DNA of 64,000 nucleotides, taken from the NCBI GenBank assembly GCA_026874595.1, contig CM049306.1, positions 13,291,019 through 13,355,018 on the forward strand, in the 5' to 3' direction. The DNA comes from Sipunculus nudus (Eukaryota; Annelida; Sipuncula; Golfingiida; Sipunculidae). This document shows positions 10,001 through 24,600 of this stretch, piece after piece. Each line of letters starts with the position of its first letter. Positions within the stretch are counted from its first letter, which is position 1. The position numbers were made by a program, and so were the translations under genes. Below the pieces are notes generated by a model. The model ran no database searches and had not been told where the DNA came from. It saw only the letters and a list, made by a program, of their open reading frames with translations.

Positions 10001-13000
10001 GTCAATCTTATTGTATCCGCCAAAACAAAGTTTAGTGGATACTGTTTTTGACCGGGTTCCGCCCCCGCACGGCTATCATTTCCAGAGAACTCCTCTGAGA
10101 CTACTGGACGGATTTTTCCAAAACTTACACAAATTATCAGGTCACATGTGAACTGATGCCTAACCAAGTGACCTTGACCTCTGACCTTTCATCTCTGCCC
10201 AGCGTCCGTTTGTGCGTCTGTTTCCACACATAAACCCACATATCTCGGGAACCGTTTGACCGATCAGGAAAAAAAATTTACACAAATGTAGCCCTCGGAT
10301 AGCTTTATAACATACACAACAAAAGGTGGCGCCACCTGCAACCATGTTTGCACAGTGTCCATCTGTTTGTCTGCCTTGGGTTAAAATCACTCATATCTCT
10401 GCAGTGGTTTGCCCAAATTACCTGAAATTCTGCATGCGTATACATCCCGCATAGCTTTCTTGATTTTATGACAGGTGGCACCACCTACATTCACGTTCAC
10501 GCTGTAGACATCCATGCTCATATCTCCGGACTCGTTCAACCAATCAGGAAAAATTTTTTACACAAATGTAGCCCTTGGATAGCTTTATAACATACACAAA
10601 AATGATGGAGCCACCTGCATCCATTTTTGCACAGCGTCAATCTGTTTGTCTGCCTTAGGTTAAAATCACTCATATCTCTGCAGTGGTTTGACCAAATTAC
10701 CTGTAATTTGGCATGCGTATACATCCTGGATAGCTTTCTTGATTTGATGACAGGTGGCGCCACCTACATTCACGTTCACACTGCAGACATTAATGCTTAT
10801 ATCTCCAGACAAGTTTGACCAATCAGGAAAAGAAATTAACACAAATGTAGCCCTTGGATAGTTTTATAACATACACAAAAATGGTGCCGCCACCTGCAGC
10901 CATTTTTGCACAGCGTCCATCTGTTTGTCTGCTGTGGGATAAAATCACTCATATCTCTGCAGTGGTTTGACTTTTCCGCATTCAATTTTGCATGTGTATA
11001 CATCTTGGACAGTTTCTCGTTCAAATAACAGGTGGCGCCACCTACAATCATGTTTATGTGGCAGAGATCCATTCTAATAAGTAACAAATGTAACTCTATT
11101 TCCCCTTGCCACTCAATCCATGCCTCACTTCTCCTGTCCTTCTCTGATTTTGGCGGATACACGTAGTTGCTTGTCGACTACCCGTATTCTAGTTTTAATA
11201 ATGATTCATTATCAGCACATTTATAGAAATAAACAACAATTTCAATACATTATATTTACATTTAACATTCAAATGGTTCACCAAATTACGCTTGTCCCCA
11301 GGCTGTCGCTTTGATTAAAACAGGTCATATGAGTTTATGACCTTGAACGCTGTCTCCCAGCAAATATAATTATAAAATAGAACTGGCAATGTCTGTCTGC
11401 TTTAGAGGGTCATAATATATACTGGATATGCTGGCGGGACGGGAAATTTTGTCTGTTGTCTGGGATAGTAAGTCGTCTGCTTTACTGAGTTTACATTAAA
11501 CATAATATAGAGGCAAAATTGGAAGGACTGAGATTTAGTGTCCACATTAGTGAGTTGTCCACCTAACTGAGTAATCCACAAGTAGGAGTTTCACTGTGAT
11601 CAAATTTTTTTACACCTGCAGTCTTTTCTTCATTTTCTAAGACAAACCACTGAATTGTCATAATGGCATTGAATTAAGGCAGATGCTAGCAAGCTCTTAG
11701 TTTTAAGATTGAATTTTCTAGTGTTACGATAAAGGAATTTATGTTTCTTAGATTTTTAGCTCAGCTGACTATAAGTCATCTGAGCTATAGTCGTGGTCCG
11801 TCGTCCGTCCGTCTGTCTGTCCGTCCGTCTGTCTGTCCCTCTGGATGTCCGTCTGTAAGACTGGCACGTTTCCACACCTTTGGAATCTGAAATTCGGCAT
11901 ACAGTTAGATGTCCCCAAAATCTCCTACCATGCCGAAAATTGGGTCAATAGGACTTTGTTCCTTCGAGATATTAAGGAAAAACCTCAATTTTTTATTAGA
12001 AATCTATTTTCACACTTCAGGACTGCCTAATATCAAAACCACTCATCTGGTTTTCTTCATATTTACCATAAATGTTCCTCTGACTTTTTTCCAGTTATAC
12101 AACTTTAATTAATCAAAATTTAATTGTATACCAAAAATTAGATCAAAATCTGTTAAATTTTTTTAAATATTGGCAAAAAATAAAATTGGTACCTTAAATT
12201 TTGCCCAACTTTGGCCACAGCACATTTTTTTCCTGTAAGTACTGTGGATTTAATTTTCACAGCATGTACAGCATAAGGATTTAATCTGTTCAAATCTGAA
12301 ATTTGAAAATAAAAGCTGCAAAATTAGGCTAGTTATTGAATTTTATTTTTGAGGCTCTTGTTGTATTCCCTTACATTGTCAAGCAGTCCACTTCGATGAC
12401 TGTAGGTCATTCAGTGCACATCTCTATGCTCCCCAGGCTGTTGGCATAATTTTAGATGTCCCCAAAATCTCCTACCATACCGAAAATTTGGGTCGTTAGG
12501 ACTTCGTTCCTTTGAGATATTAAGGAAAAAACTCCATTTTCCATAAAAAAAGCCATTGTTACACTTCAAGGCTGCCTAATATCAAAACCACTGATCTGTT
12601 TTGGATCGTATATAGTATTCATATGCTTTCATACATTTTCTATGAACTTACCAAAAATTAGGTCAGTATTGGGTATTATTTTGAAGTTATGGGCCAAAAC
12701 ATAATGCAATTTTTTAAAAAATCAGGAAATATATTTACTCACCTAACATGAGAATTGCTGAACCTAGAGACTTTTTTTCAGGAATATAACTTTATTTAAT
12801 CAAGATTCAATTGTTTACCCAAAATTAGATCTGAATTTTGCAAATTTTTCAAGTTATTAGCATAAATAAAAAATCAATACCTTAAATTTTGTCCAACTTT
12901 GGCACTGTTGATTTAATTTTCACAGCATATATACATAAGGATTTAATCTTTTAAAATCTGAAATTTCAAAGAAATTGATTTGAAAGAATAGCTTTTATTC

Positions 13001-16000
13001 ATGTTTTCATACACCATGTCAAGTGTTGTTTACATCTAGCCCACCTAGTAGTACAGCCTTCACTTGCATTATGTAACCCACCCCAGGCAGCTTACCTTGG
13101 GTCAGCTTGGCCACTACCAGCAGGCTTCCCCTTTGCCCTGCACTCCCCCCCCCCCCCCCAGATGGTGCATAAACTAGATGAATGTTATTATTTTCTGTAT
13201 TTGATTCATTCTCATTCTAGGCTATGCTACATTTTAGATTTTGTATTGTACCACCAGGGTAACAATGATTAAAGTGTACATTTATTGTGTCCACAAAGTG
13301 GTGTATTGCTATGAAAGTGTGGATGTTAATGAGATAAGTAATTCCTTACTTCAGAGGAGTAAAAACTTTACCAGGTGTGAAATTGACTATTAATTCCAGT
13401 AATAAATTAAAACTGGGATAGTAATTAGCACAATGATATTGTTTGTCCCTCATTCAACCAACAGTGTGTATACTTTATTTGAAAAGATGTTTTATTTTAT
13501 CAAATTTACTGAATCTTTTTTAGCTCAGCTGACTATAAGTCATCTGAGCTATAGTCGTGGTCCATTGTCCGTCGTCCGTCTGTCCGTCCGTCCGTCCGTC
13601 CGTCCGTAGATGTGGCACGTTTTGAAACCGTAAGACCTAGGAATCCAAAATTCAGCATAATGTTAGATGTCCCCAAGATCTCCTACCAAGCCGAAAACTG
13701 GGTCTTTGCGACTTTATTCCTTTGAGAAATTAAGGAAAAACCTCAATTTTTTATTAAAATCCTATTTTCACACTTCAGGACTGCCTAATATCAAAACCAC
13801 TCATCTGTTTTTCCTCATATTTACCATAAATATTCCTCTATATAGTTCCTATGTACATGCAGGTAATTAAGTCTGTAAAGTATAAATTCTTTAAGTTATG
13901 GGCCCAAACATAATGGACTTTGTAAAAAATCAGGAAAAATATTAACTCACTTAACATGAAAAATTTTGAAACTAGAGTCTATTTTCTCAAGTATATAACT
14001 ATGTTTAATTAAGATTCAATTGTTTACCGAAAATTAGATCTGAATTTTGTAAATTTTTTAAGTTATTAGCTTAAAAAAAAAATCAGTACCTTAAATTTTG
14101 CCCATTTTTGACCATGGCACGTTTTTTTCCTGTAAGCACCATTGATTTAATTTTCACAGCATGTAAACATAAATATTTAGTTTGTCTAAATCTGAAATTT
14201 GAAAATAAAAGCTTGAAAATTAAGCTAGTTATTGATTTTTTTTTCTGTAGTCACTTCATTTGATTACAGATCAGGGTTCCACTCCAGGTCACTGGAAGTC
14301 AGCTATGCCAGGGTTTCTGATTTGTTACAGTCACTGGGGGAGATCCCCTGCTGTGACAGGTGTACAGTTATTCTCATATCACCACAACAATCGAACCCCT
14401 CCCCCCCCCCCCCCCTCCCGCAAACCCAACCCATCATGTGTTATGCACTATTTGTTATTGTTTTCACTGTATCTCCTTAATTGTAATGCTGTTTCCACTC
14501 CGATATGCAAAAACTTTCCTTGAAAAAATAATTCAAGGTGTAATCAAGAAGATGCAATGTTGTGTAATGTAGCATTTTTAAAGAAATCAATTTTCTTTTA
14601 AATGATTTTAACAAATATAATTGAACCCATCAGTGTGCTTAAATTATTATAAAATATGAAGCACATTATGGATAAATAAAGACACAATTAAAAATTGTGA
14701 AATCTAAATCAAGTATTATTTTTAGATATTTATTGTTTTGGAGATTTAAAAGATATATTTTTGTGGTAAAAAATAAATAAACATTTGTATGCATGATGTG
14801 GTGTTATCTGACAAGATTGAGATTTATGATGATGCAGTTGAAAATTATGAATCAACTTTTATATTCAGATATATATGTTAAATTGGAAATGTATAGAAAT
14901 ATAAACTTAAATTAGAAAATAATTGATGTGATAAAAAAATGAGGATTTAATACAAACATTTGTTCATTATTTTCCTGCCTCAGCAGAATTTGAGATCAGG
15001 CTTTGTTTGCCCTGTTTTATGTTGTTTATTAGCTCTATTTCAACTGTATACATTTCATTAAAAAAATACATATATATTTAATAATATATATTATACAAAA
15101 AAATAGATCCAATTGAACAAATGTGTAAACTACTGAAATGTCAACAGTTAATCGAAAAAACAACTAATAATCATGGTAATAGTACAGATCATTTGTTCAC
15201 AAACTGCTCACATGCTTTAGTTTTAACATTAGGAAACACATGGTCAGGTCACAAAATATTTTTTGCAACAATTTCTTGCTCATCAATACAAACCAATCAT
15301 GGCCTTTATTACCTCTTCCTCTTACACTTATCTCCATTTGATATTATTTTAGATTTTTACCTTCAAGGTTAACGTCAGCTGAGCACAGTGACCCATAGGT
15401 CCCTTGTTTTTATTTTGGTGAATAAAATTAAGCATGTACTGAAAACTCCAATGTGCAAAACTTTTTAATAGTGATTCAAGGAATATTCTTGTAGATGCCA
15501 TGTTGTGGCATTATTTTCTTTTAAATTCAGTTTAAACATTTATGATTTAAAATAATAAAATATATGTGTATGCATAATATGACCCAATATGAGCTACACT
15601 CTGGATATATGATGATTGCAAATTTGCAACAATTCTAATATTTTAACTTAAAGTTTCAGTTTTTTACTCTGTATATATAATGATTGCAACTTTTGCAACA
15701 ATTCTAATATTTTAACTTATATTTTCAGGTTTTTTTTATTAAAAATTTATAAAACCTGTAAATAAAAAAAATTATTCAGATAAAAACTTCTTAATGGAAA
15801 AAGTGGATATGCTTAAAAAAAATAGGCTTATATATAAACTTAAATGCATTATTCCCTTGAAAGTGAAATAAAGGTATTAGTCCATTCTGTCCACTTGCCT
15901 GTCCATCTGTAAATTTTCATATGCATTACAGTATCTCAAAACTTGTACTGTTTTTCTTCATGACAGTCTTGTCAGAGTATTAGTTTGCAATCATATATTT

Positions 16001-19000
16001 AGAACTTTACTATAACCAAGTAGGAGGGCCCCTTTCCTCTTAGCTTTTCATATTCTTATATAAATGAAAAACATTACAATATATTTTTCTATATCCACCT
16101 TCATGCTGCCCTCACTTTTCCCTTCTCCGAACTCCATCCCAAAGTCAGCCCCAGTAAGCAAGAACAAGATGAATCAGATATATTTATACTTTAATATTTT
16201 GTATAACTATTCGTCCATAGGTACCTATGTACATGCAAGAAATTATGTCAATATTGTGTAATATGTAGACATAGTGGGCATCACAATAATGTACCTTGTC
16301 AAGACTAAAGAGATATTGTGTCATACAGTCACAAATTCATAAATCACTTCATCAGCATAGTTAATCATAACATCATATCTGTCAAATTGAAAGCTTGCAT
16401 TTACTGTTTTTTACTTCATGACAGTCTTGTCAGAGTATTAGTTTGCAATCATATATTTAGAACTTTACTATAACCAAGTAGGAGGGCCCCTTTTCTCTTA
16501 GCTTTTCATATTCTTATATAAATGAAAAACATTACAATAGAATATTTCTACATCCACCTTCGTGCTGCCCTCACTTTTCCCTTCTCTGAACCCCATCCCA
16601 AAGTCAGCCTCAGTAAGCAAGAACAAGATGAAACAGATATATTCATACTTTAATATTTTGTATAACTATTCGTCCATAGGTACCTATGTACATGCCAGAA
16701 ATTATGTCAATATTGTGTAATATGTAGACATAGTGGGCATCACAATAATTTACCTTGTCAAGACTAAAGAGATATTGTGTCATACAGTCACAAATTCATA
16801 AATCACTTCATCAGCATAGTTAATCATAACATCATATCTGTCAAATTGAAAGCTTGCATTTACTGTTTTTCTTCATGACAGTCTTGTCAGAGTATTAGTT
16901 TGCAATCATATATTTAGAACTTTACTATAACCAAGTAGGAGGGCCCCTTTCCTCTTAGCGTTTCATATTCTTATATAAATGAAAAACATTACAATAGAAT
17001 ATTTCTACATCCACCTTCATGCTGCCCTCACTTTTCACTTCTCCGAACCCCATCCCAAAGTCAGCCTCAGTAAGCAAGAACAAGATGAATCAGATATATT
17101 CATACTTTAATATTTTGTATTACTATTCGTCCATGGTCACCTATGTACATGCCAGAAATTATGTCTATATTGTGTAATATGTAGACATAGTTGGCATCAC
17201 AATAATGTACCTTGTCAAGACTAAAGAGATATTGTGTCATACAGTCACAAATTCATAAATCACTTCATCAGCATAGTTAATCACAACATCATATCTGTCA
17301 AATTGAAAGCTTGCAGACTACCATACACTTTAGATCCTTCAACCAATAGCCTTATCATCATTCTACTACTGCTTATTACTGCTGTCATTGCATTCATATT
17401 TGCTCAAATATATCACAATTTTCAACCCCTCCTAAATAAATAAAAAATAAACCACTATATTTGACAGGTTATTTCATTTATCATTTACTCACATATTACA
17501 TTACATTACTTTATAATAGCCCAGCATGTCCATGATATTCATAAGCTTTCTCAACTCGATATAGTATCACAGTGGAGAAACATTTATAGTCCAATCACGA
17601 TCAGCTGAGCGCCGTGACCCATGGGTCCCTTGTTTAGCCAAAATATTACTCGCAATATCATAGCCAAAAAATGACTGTTTAACCTAAATATGGAACAGTG
17701 GATTCAGATTCAAATATATTTTTTGTTAGAAGACACGTTCAGCTGGTCAGCCATGCCTAACCTGCCCTTACTGCCAAACAAGATGGATTCAGTTTTGCCA
17801 AGGTGCAGAGATAATTCATTTTCAATCAATCATTTGCTGATTGTCTCAAGCTCCAAGCTAAATGCCTGTTCAATCTCTGACAAATCTTTTCCGGAAACTA
17901 GAAGGGCTAAATCATCTGTATACAGTAACAGTTTACATTTGACCTCAGCTGGCATGTCATTATCATAAATCAGGAAAAGAATAGGCCCCAGAATAGAGCC
18001 TTGAGGAACGCCACATGATATACCTTTTGTATCAGATAACACACAATCGACATCAGTGACTTGTTTTCTAACTGTAAAATAGGAGTTAAACCATGAAATA
18101 TCATTATCATCAAAACCTATAGATTTAAGTTTCATCAACATAATGTTGTGATTTTCCATATCAAATGTTTTCTTTTCACACCACAGGATTGGGTTTTATC
18201 CAGATTAAAACTTGTTTAATCCAGGATAATGAATAAAACTGGGTTTTATCTGGTATAATCCAGTTTATCTAGACTATACAGGATTAAACTGGATCAAACT
18301 AAGAATCACCTTTTAAAACCTAATTAAATTAACATTTATAATAATCAGGATAAATAAGTTCAGAAGGTTTATTAATATATTAACAATATATAAGCTTGAT
18401 ATCCAATTGGCAGGTTTCTCCAGGTTCAGGTTTTACTGTTGTCAGCAGCGGCTGTAGCTTGTGCCATGTTACTCTTCTGGCTGGTGGTCAATTTCTCATT
18501 AGGATGTATCATCTTTATAGCATCTTCCTAAGCCACCAAAAATTTACATATTGTCAAGGGCAGGCTTCAGGGTCACATTTGCAGCCCAATGTCAACAAAT
18601 TATGGGGAAACTAGAGTCCAGTTGAGGAGGATGCCTGAATGATTTTGATCCAATGGAGGTTACCCCACATTCAGAGAAACAAACTGGGGCAAGATAGCTC
18701 TTTATGCATTTTATTGTTGGAGTATCAGAGGGAACCCTCATAAAATTATGGACAGTTGATTTCACTGTATATCTTACGTCATTTATGTAATAAATGACCG
18801 GATTATGTACATCTCTTAGAGATCAGATGTAAGAATAGATGTTAATCTGTGAATATATGACAGTACATTGTGGAGTTTAACTAAACATGCATGAACTGCA
18901 GTTGTATAGCTTTTTTATAGAGTATTGTAAAAAATATGTGATAATGTTTTAAAAATAATTATAACAATTTATGAGATTTAAAATTTCACCATTTATTCAG

Positions 19001-21640
19001 CCTCTGATCTTTGCTCAAGCTCTACTTCTTTGAGTGGAGCTACATTGTCTTAAACAGATAAGAATTTGTTTTTGAATTCCTTCCAAGCTACATTTACATC
19101 TTATGAATTAGTAACATCAAATCAATCCAAATTACAGAGCTCTTGAACTAAGGGGTCCTTACTGTAGTTTTTCATAGATCTAATTTGTACATTGTTATGT
19201 TTGTTCTTTGTTTGTTTAGTGACTTTAAGTGTACAAAAAAATCATAAAAATTAATCACTCAAGACAATTTAATAACACTTGATGGACAAACTTTTTCCTG
19301 ATGAGAAACCAAAATTAAATCCAGTATTAAAAGAATTACTATTTGCACAATCTAGTAGGATCCCTAATCAGTTACCCCAGGCCAAATAAATGTACATAAT
19401 TATACAAAGCCTTTATTATTTTTATTATTATTAATATTAGTCAGTATTTCTGTTAATATTGAACTCTGTTACCAGTCCTGCTGAAGGAATAACACAAGTA
19501 AAGAAAATTAAGTAAAACAAAGGAGGTGCCTGATGGATGGGCGATTAATGTAACTGGAAGTTGAATATTTGTAAGATATTGTACCTTGTTTATAGTGTGT
19601 TTGTTTAATGGTTCACTTTAAGTGTTTTCTTCATGTTTCTTTTGCAAGATCAGTGATTAATGATCTCTTCATTAGATTGGTCCATTAGTTGCACATTGGT
19701 TTTTTGTCAACTTTTTTTATATGTTAATTTCTGATGAAGGACCTTGATCCAGCCATTTGTCTGTCAGTATATTAGAAGAATAAGTATCTCACATTTCCAG
19801 ACAGGAATTCAAGCCTGTAGGCATTCAGATTCTGTATTCAGCAACACACTCATGGTTGGGACCAGGTACATGGTACATTTCAAAGCCATTTGAACTTATC
19901 ATCATAACTCAAATTTTATCTAGATTTGTTACAATAAGTAATTTTTTAATGGCAGAATATATTAATAAAATGTGTTGATGATCACTCCCTATGTCTTCAG
20001 AAAAAATGTAGGCCTTGCAAATATACTGGACCACCTTATTTGTAAATATAAAGTGATACATATAGGGAATTAAACCTAGAATTCAGGGATATAATCAGGG
20101 TTGGGAGGGTTATACCCAGGCAGGTAATACCCCTTATTACCCGGGCGGGCAATAAGTCTTAAAACCCTCATGTGGGTTTTAATGGGCAGTATGATTTGGG
20201 CTTTTCTAGAAGCATTCTTTTCAATCTAAGAATTGCTGCATAAAATGCATATAATCAAATAAAGAGGAAAAACTACAGTGATTTTCCATGAAATAAGTTT
20301 AATACCAATAGATGAGCAACATCACAGATATAAATGAAGAAGCACACAAGCAAGAAATTGTGTCATGCACCAATGCTATTAATTATGATCATCATGCATT
20401 ATGTTCAAACTGTTTTATACAAACTGCTACCAGTCCAATCAGAATGTCCACAAATGGCACGATAGCAGGACACAAGCTTTGCAGCACATTGTACTCCCAG
20501 TCGATTGCAAATCTTGTTTTGTATGTAGCCAAAATTAGAGAATACACATTCTACAGCAGCAGAAATGACTGGCATACAGAGGAGATTGGATGCATATGAC
20601 ACTAGCACTGAATTGTCACTGTGGCTTCACCTGTGTGGTATCCTATACATACACTGCCCATCAGTTGACACTTGGCAGCCAGTAACCATCTTGTGTCAAC
20701 CAGTTAGCCAGTTTTTGTACACACCCAATAGGTAATCCATCCACTTTCAGTGTTCATTGATACAAAGGAAATTATTTCAAAATCATTAAATAATACAAAT
20801 GATAGATTCAGATAGAAATATGATTGAAATAATGGGAGTTACAAAGTACGGTAGGTTTATACTCCATCTTAAACACTCCTGATTTTTTTAAATTATCATT
20901 ATAACTGCTATATATCACCAGAAATAGTTATATATTATATATTTATATAGTTATATATATTTTAAAGCAAAAACGCTTATTGATCACAGTATTTCTAAAG
21001 CTGGTACAAGAAATTTTGAGTTCAGTCAGTTGCCATTTTAGATTATATTGCCCATAAAACCTGCAAAACCAATAAAACCCATTTTTTTCCAGTAAAACCC
21101 ACTGGGCTGGGTTTTATGCTTACAACCAGGTTTTGCCCAACCCTGGATATAATATGTATTTTCTTAACTTCTTCAATTACTCCTTAAGGTTCTGTGTAAA
21201 TACTAGACAACTACAGTTGAACCTCTATAATGTGGGCACCCTTGGGACTGGACCAAAGTACCCACTTTATAGAGAGGTGCCCACTATATGGAGGTAATGA
21301 GTGCTGCCCCCTAGTACGATATATTGCTATAATTACTCATGTTTTGAGATTACTTAATTAACTTATTTCATGTATCATGTCTCTTTATTTACTTACAAGT
21401 TTTTCAGTGACAATTTATTTTTAATGTTTTTTAGACATTTGTTAGAAAATATGTATTTTATTACATTAAAATACGGGAAAATAGCACAATAAAACCAAAC
21501 TGTGTGCAGATGGTCTATAAGATAGCTGAACTCATATATATATATAATATATATAATATATATATTATATATTTATATATATATTATATATATGTATGTA
21601 TATATATTTATATATATACATAAATATATATATGTATATA

Positions 21641-21689
<49 letters not shown>

Positions 21690-24600
21690 GTATATATATT
21701 AATTCATTTTTTTATATTTTATAAGGATAAAATGGCAAAGCAGCATGCGGTATTTAGCATTACCATGGGAAGTAATAATTCCTAATGATATATTCATTGA
21801 AAACTAGTCATTTTCTGATAAAAAAAATACACAAGTGAAAAAAGCAAAGATAGTGCGTCACTAATCTAAATACTGTCATCTTAAGAAAACATTCTATATC
21901 AAGTAGACAAGTAAGTAAGACACAAACATTAATCCAGTTACTGGAAATCCATTAAACATTTTAAGTGTGTGATACACTTTGAATGAATGTGTTAAATTGT
22001 CACAATTCTGATTCTGAGTGAAAAAGTCTGTGAGTGTAGATTGTTTGGAGCAAAGTGCACATTGTAGCTTTGCATTTGCTTTTAGAGAGTCCACATTGAA
22101 CACCATTTCAACAGTATGAATCGTTATGTAACAGCTGTTAAATAATCACTGCCCTGGTCTGGTGGGCATATACCTGTCTACCTGTGATGGGTAAGAGGGA
22201 CATTTAATTGTGTCACTTTATCACAGAGTATTAATTGGGTGAATGTGAAGGGCTTCCTTCCACTTTTGGTAGCCAAACAAACAAATATTAATTAATTATT
22301 ATTAATCTCTGACTTGAGCCGGTGCAGGCATATTAAGGTAGCAATACTGGTCAAAATCCTAAAAATTGGTGTTTTTCCAATAAAAGGTTTACGTAATATT
22401 GAATACTGGGCGAATCTAATGCAACTGAGCACATTTTGGGTCGCTGGTTGCATTTTGTGGAAAAGGGTGATTTCTATTCAATAAACACCATGATGTGTTG
22501 ACAGGGTGTTTGTAAACTAACTCCAACCCTGCCACAGGCCTGTCAATCACTCTGCCCCCAGCCCTCACCTGGGTCATTCAGCCAATCGCGAGGTGCAAGT
22601 GTTTTATTATGCATGGGCCAAGTACCTCTGTGCACGAGGTGGCAAGAACTGACGGTCGACGTTTGTTTGCCCAATCTAATTAGATGAGCATACAACTGAT
22701 AAGCGTTGGAGAGCAACCCTAACTCAAGCTAATTAGTGTACAAACAAACCTGTCCTTGTGAATGATCTGTTAGTGTCACTGGGCTTTATGTCTTTTGTCG
22801 GGTATGTTACGCCGAAACACAAATTCTCACTTGACATCATGTTATTTCTGCTATATCCTGAGCCTATCGACAGATACGTAAAATTACTTTATAATAAGCT
22901 GCTTCATATCCCAACCATAACGTCTATGATAATCATACTGTCAACACCGCAACAAATAAATATTACGCCAATACCAAACGAAACTACGAGGGGCCGACGA
23001 CGCAAATCCCGAATGCCACTTTAAAAACTGCAGCAGTTGAATGACATCAAGAAGTCTCAGCGGGCCGAACCTACTTCCGTGATCAAACTAATGGCCAGCG
23101 ATGATGAATCGTCAGATGACAGCATCCCTATGTTTATGCATGAAGTAAAACCGGAGGCGGACACCTATCGACTCTGGCAGTGTTTTCAACTAAACGCGCT
23201 ATTGTCAGCCGCTGTTGTACTTCCTTCCAATGAACAATAAGTCCAGATTTCACATATGCCTTGTATGTGTATGCGAAATTTAAATATAAACTTCATTTAT
23301 TTTACATGGATTGTACAACTATTTTATAATAACTAATATGAGGCACTCTCCATGACATGGATGTTGGTGCTCGGTAGTTGGTAAATATATAATTTATTTT
23401 ATACGAGATTTGTATGATCGTTATAAACTCGTCTCTATTGTCAACTCCAAAATACCTATAATGTATGTAAACCGTGATAAGTAAATAAATCTTCGTTCTC
23501 CTTGAATGGCCATAGGTCGTGCTCCCCTTGTTCCTGTGTAAACACGCAGTTACCTATTAGGCCCGGCTATGCACCTGGTCAGCCGGGGGTCCCGGTAGTC
23601 GAGTGCTCAGCGCACCTTGGCACTCGGCTAAAACTGTAAGCTCCGCCTAATGAAGTCCATGCACGTGGTGTTTGACAAGTCGCTGGTGTGACAGGACAAA
23701 CTTTTATGGTTTTAATACATTTTAAAAGCAAAATAGTCCATGTTATTATAGCATGGTTTGATAAGAACCACCGTCTTGACCAAATTCATGTGACTGTCAA
23801 CATGTAGTTGTGGTTAGTTACATGTGTAGGACGAATGATCTCTACGAATGTAGTTTTTGGCCATTTTCTCGAAATATCATTTCACCTGAACACCTTATCT
23901 TTAGAGCGTTATTTCTTAGTAATTACTTGTCCGAAACATACCATCTTTTAGATATATAATTGTCAATATGTCTTCTAAAAAGTGTTTTTTTATTTTACGC
24001 CTATACTAAGTTTGAAGAATTTTATTAAGGTAAAAGTAAAAAATGAAATGATTTGTGAAGATTTCAAAATTAAATACTCTGTAAAATCGTAATTTTTAAA
24101 CTTAACTCACTAAATAAAAAAACGCCTTGGGATTATTATCTAAATTCTCAATTTATTTAAGAATATTTTCTGTATCTGCTTTAGTTGTGCTGGAATAAAT
24201 GATTTTTTGTTAAAAATTAAAATTAAATTAAAATTCTTACAAATTCAAACCAGTTCCTGGGAAACAAAGTTTATTATCACCAAACAATAGAGAATATTCT
24301 TAGCTTTCAGAAAATATATACTTTAGGGGGTTTCAAAGCATTAGATTGTTCCATGCAAAGGAAAAACTGAAACAAAGTCAGGTCAGGTGGGGGGACCAGT
24401 CCTGCCACCTTAATCTAATTGTATGCATGCATCCCAAGTCTTGAGTTAAGTATAAACATTATTATGCAATGTTCACTTGTACACCTCTGAATTTGGTTCA
24501 TTTGTTTTGATTGTTATAATTAAAATTTATGAATATTGTTATTAAATAATTAAGAATTAATATTATCTTATAACTTTAAAAGTGCTATAAAGACGGCTTA

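Larger units (their letters stand above)
5413..11596. mobile_element. Probable pogo/Tigger-like DNA transposon invaded by other repeats
   Basis: The left end TA-CAGTGAAACTCC at 5413 is the inverse of the right end GGAGTTTCACTG at 11585-11596. Subterminal text is also related: TTAGTGAGTTGTCC occurs near both ends (about 5468 and 11547). The right flank is TG rather than TA, so a target duplication is not clean. Nearly all of the interior is A-, B- and nuclear-receptor-motif repeats, and no transposase is visible. The pairing of these two ends is an inference. Confidence 0.4.
11753..17635 (+). mobile_element. A-family element A1 (outer copy)
   Basis: The 5' end TTTTTAGCTCAGCTGACTAT with hairpin to GTCATCTGAGCT is followed by (GTCC/GTCT)n at 11800-11852. 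The 3' end CAGCTGAGCGCCGTGACCCA, TGGGTCCCTTG ends near 17635. A second A element (13517-15408) is inserted in it. The first part carries a partial duplication (TTAGATGTCCCCAAAATCTCC-like blocks at about 11904 and 12451). No protein-coding gene was seen. It is paralogous over its length to the A4 element in intron 5. Confidence 0.65.

Noticed and set aside
9599-10390. Frames of 76-99 codons in the repeat cores
   Set aside because: They lie inside tandem units, overlap on both strands and change with each unit copy.
11800-11852. Short direct repeats suggesting a CRISPR-like array
   Set aside because: They are a 4-bp GTCC/GTCT microsatellite in a eukaryotic repeat, with no repeat-spacer structure.
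11845-12112. Recurring small frames in A elements (for example at 11845, 13667, 34864, 56306, 57619) with ISYHAENW / KEKPQFFIRN-like text
   Set aside because: They are the same repeat segment read in frame by chance. Frames break between copies by indels, and no codon-position bias or domain is visible.
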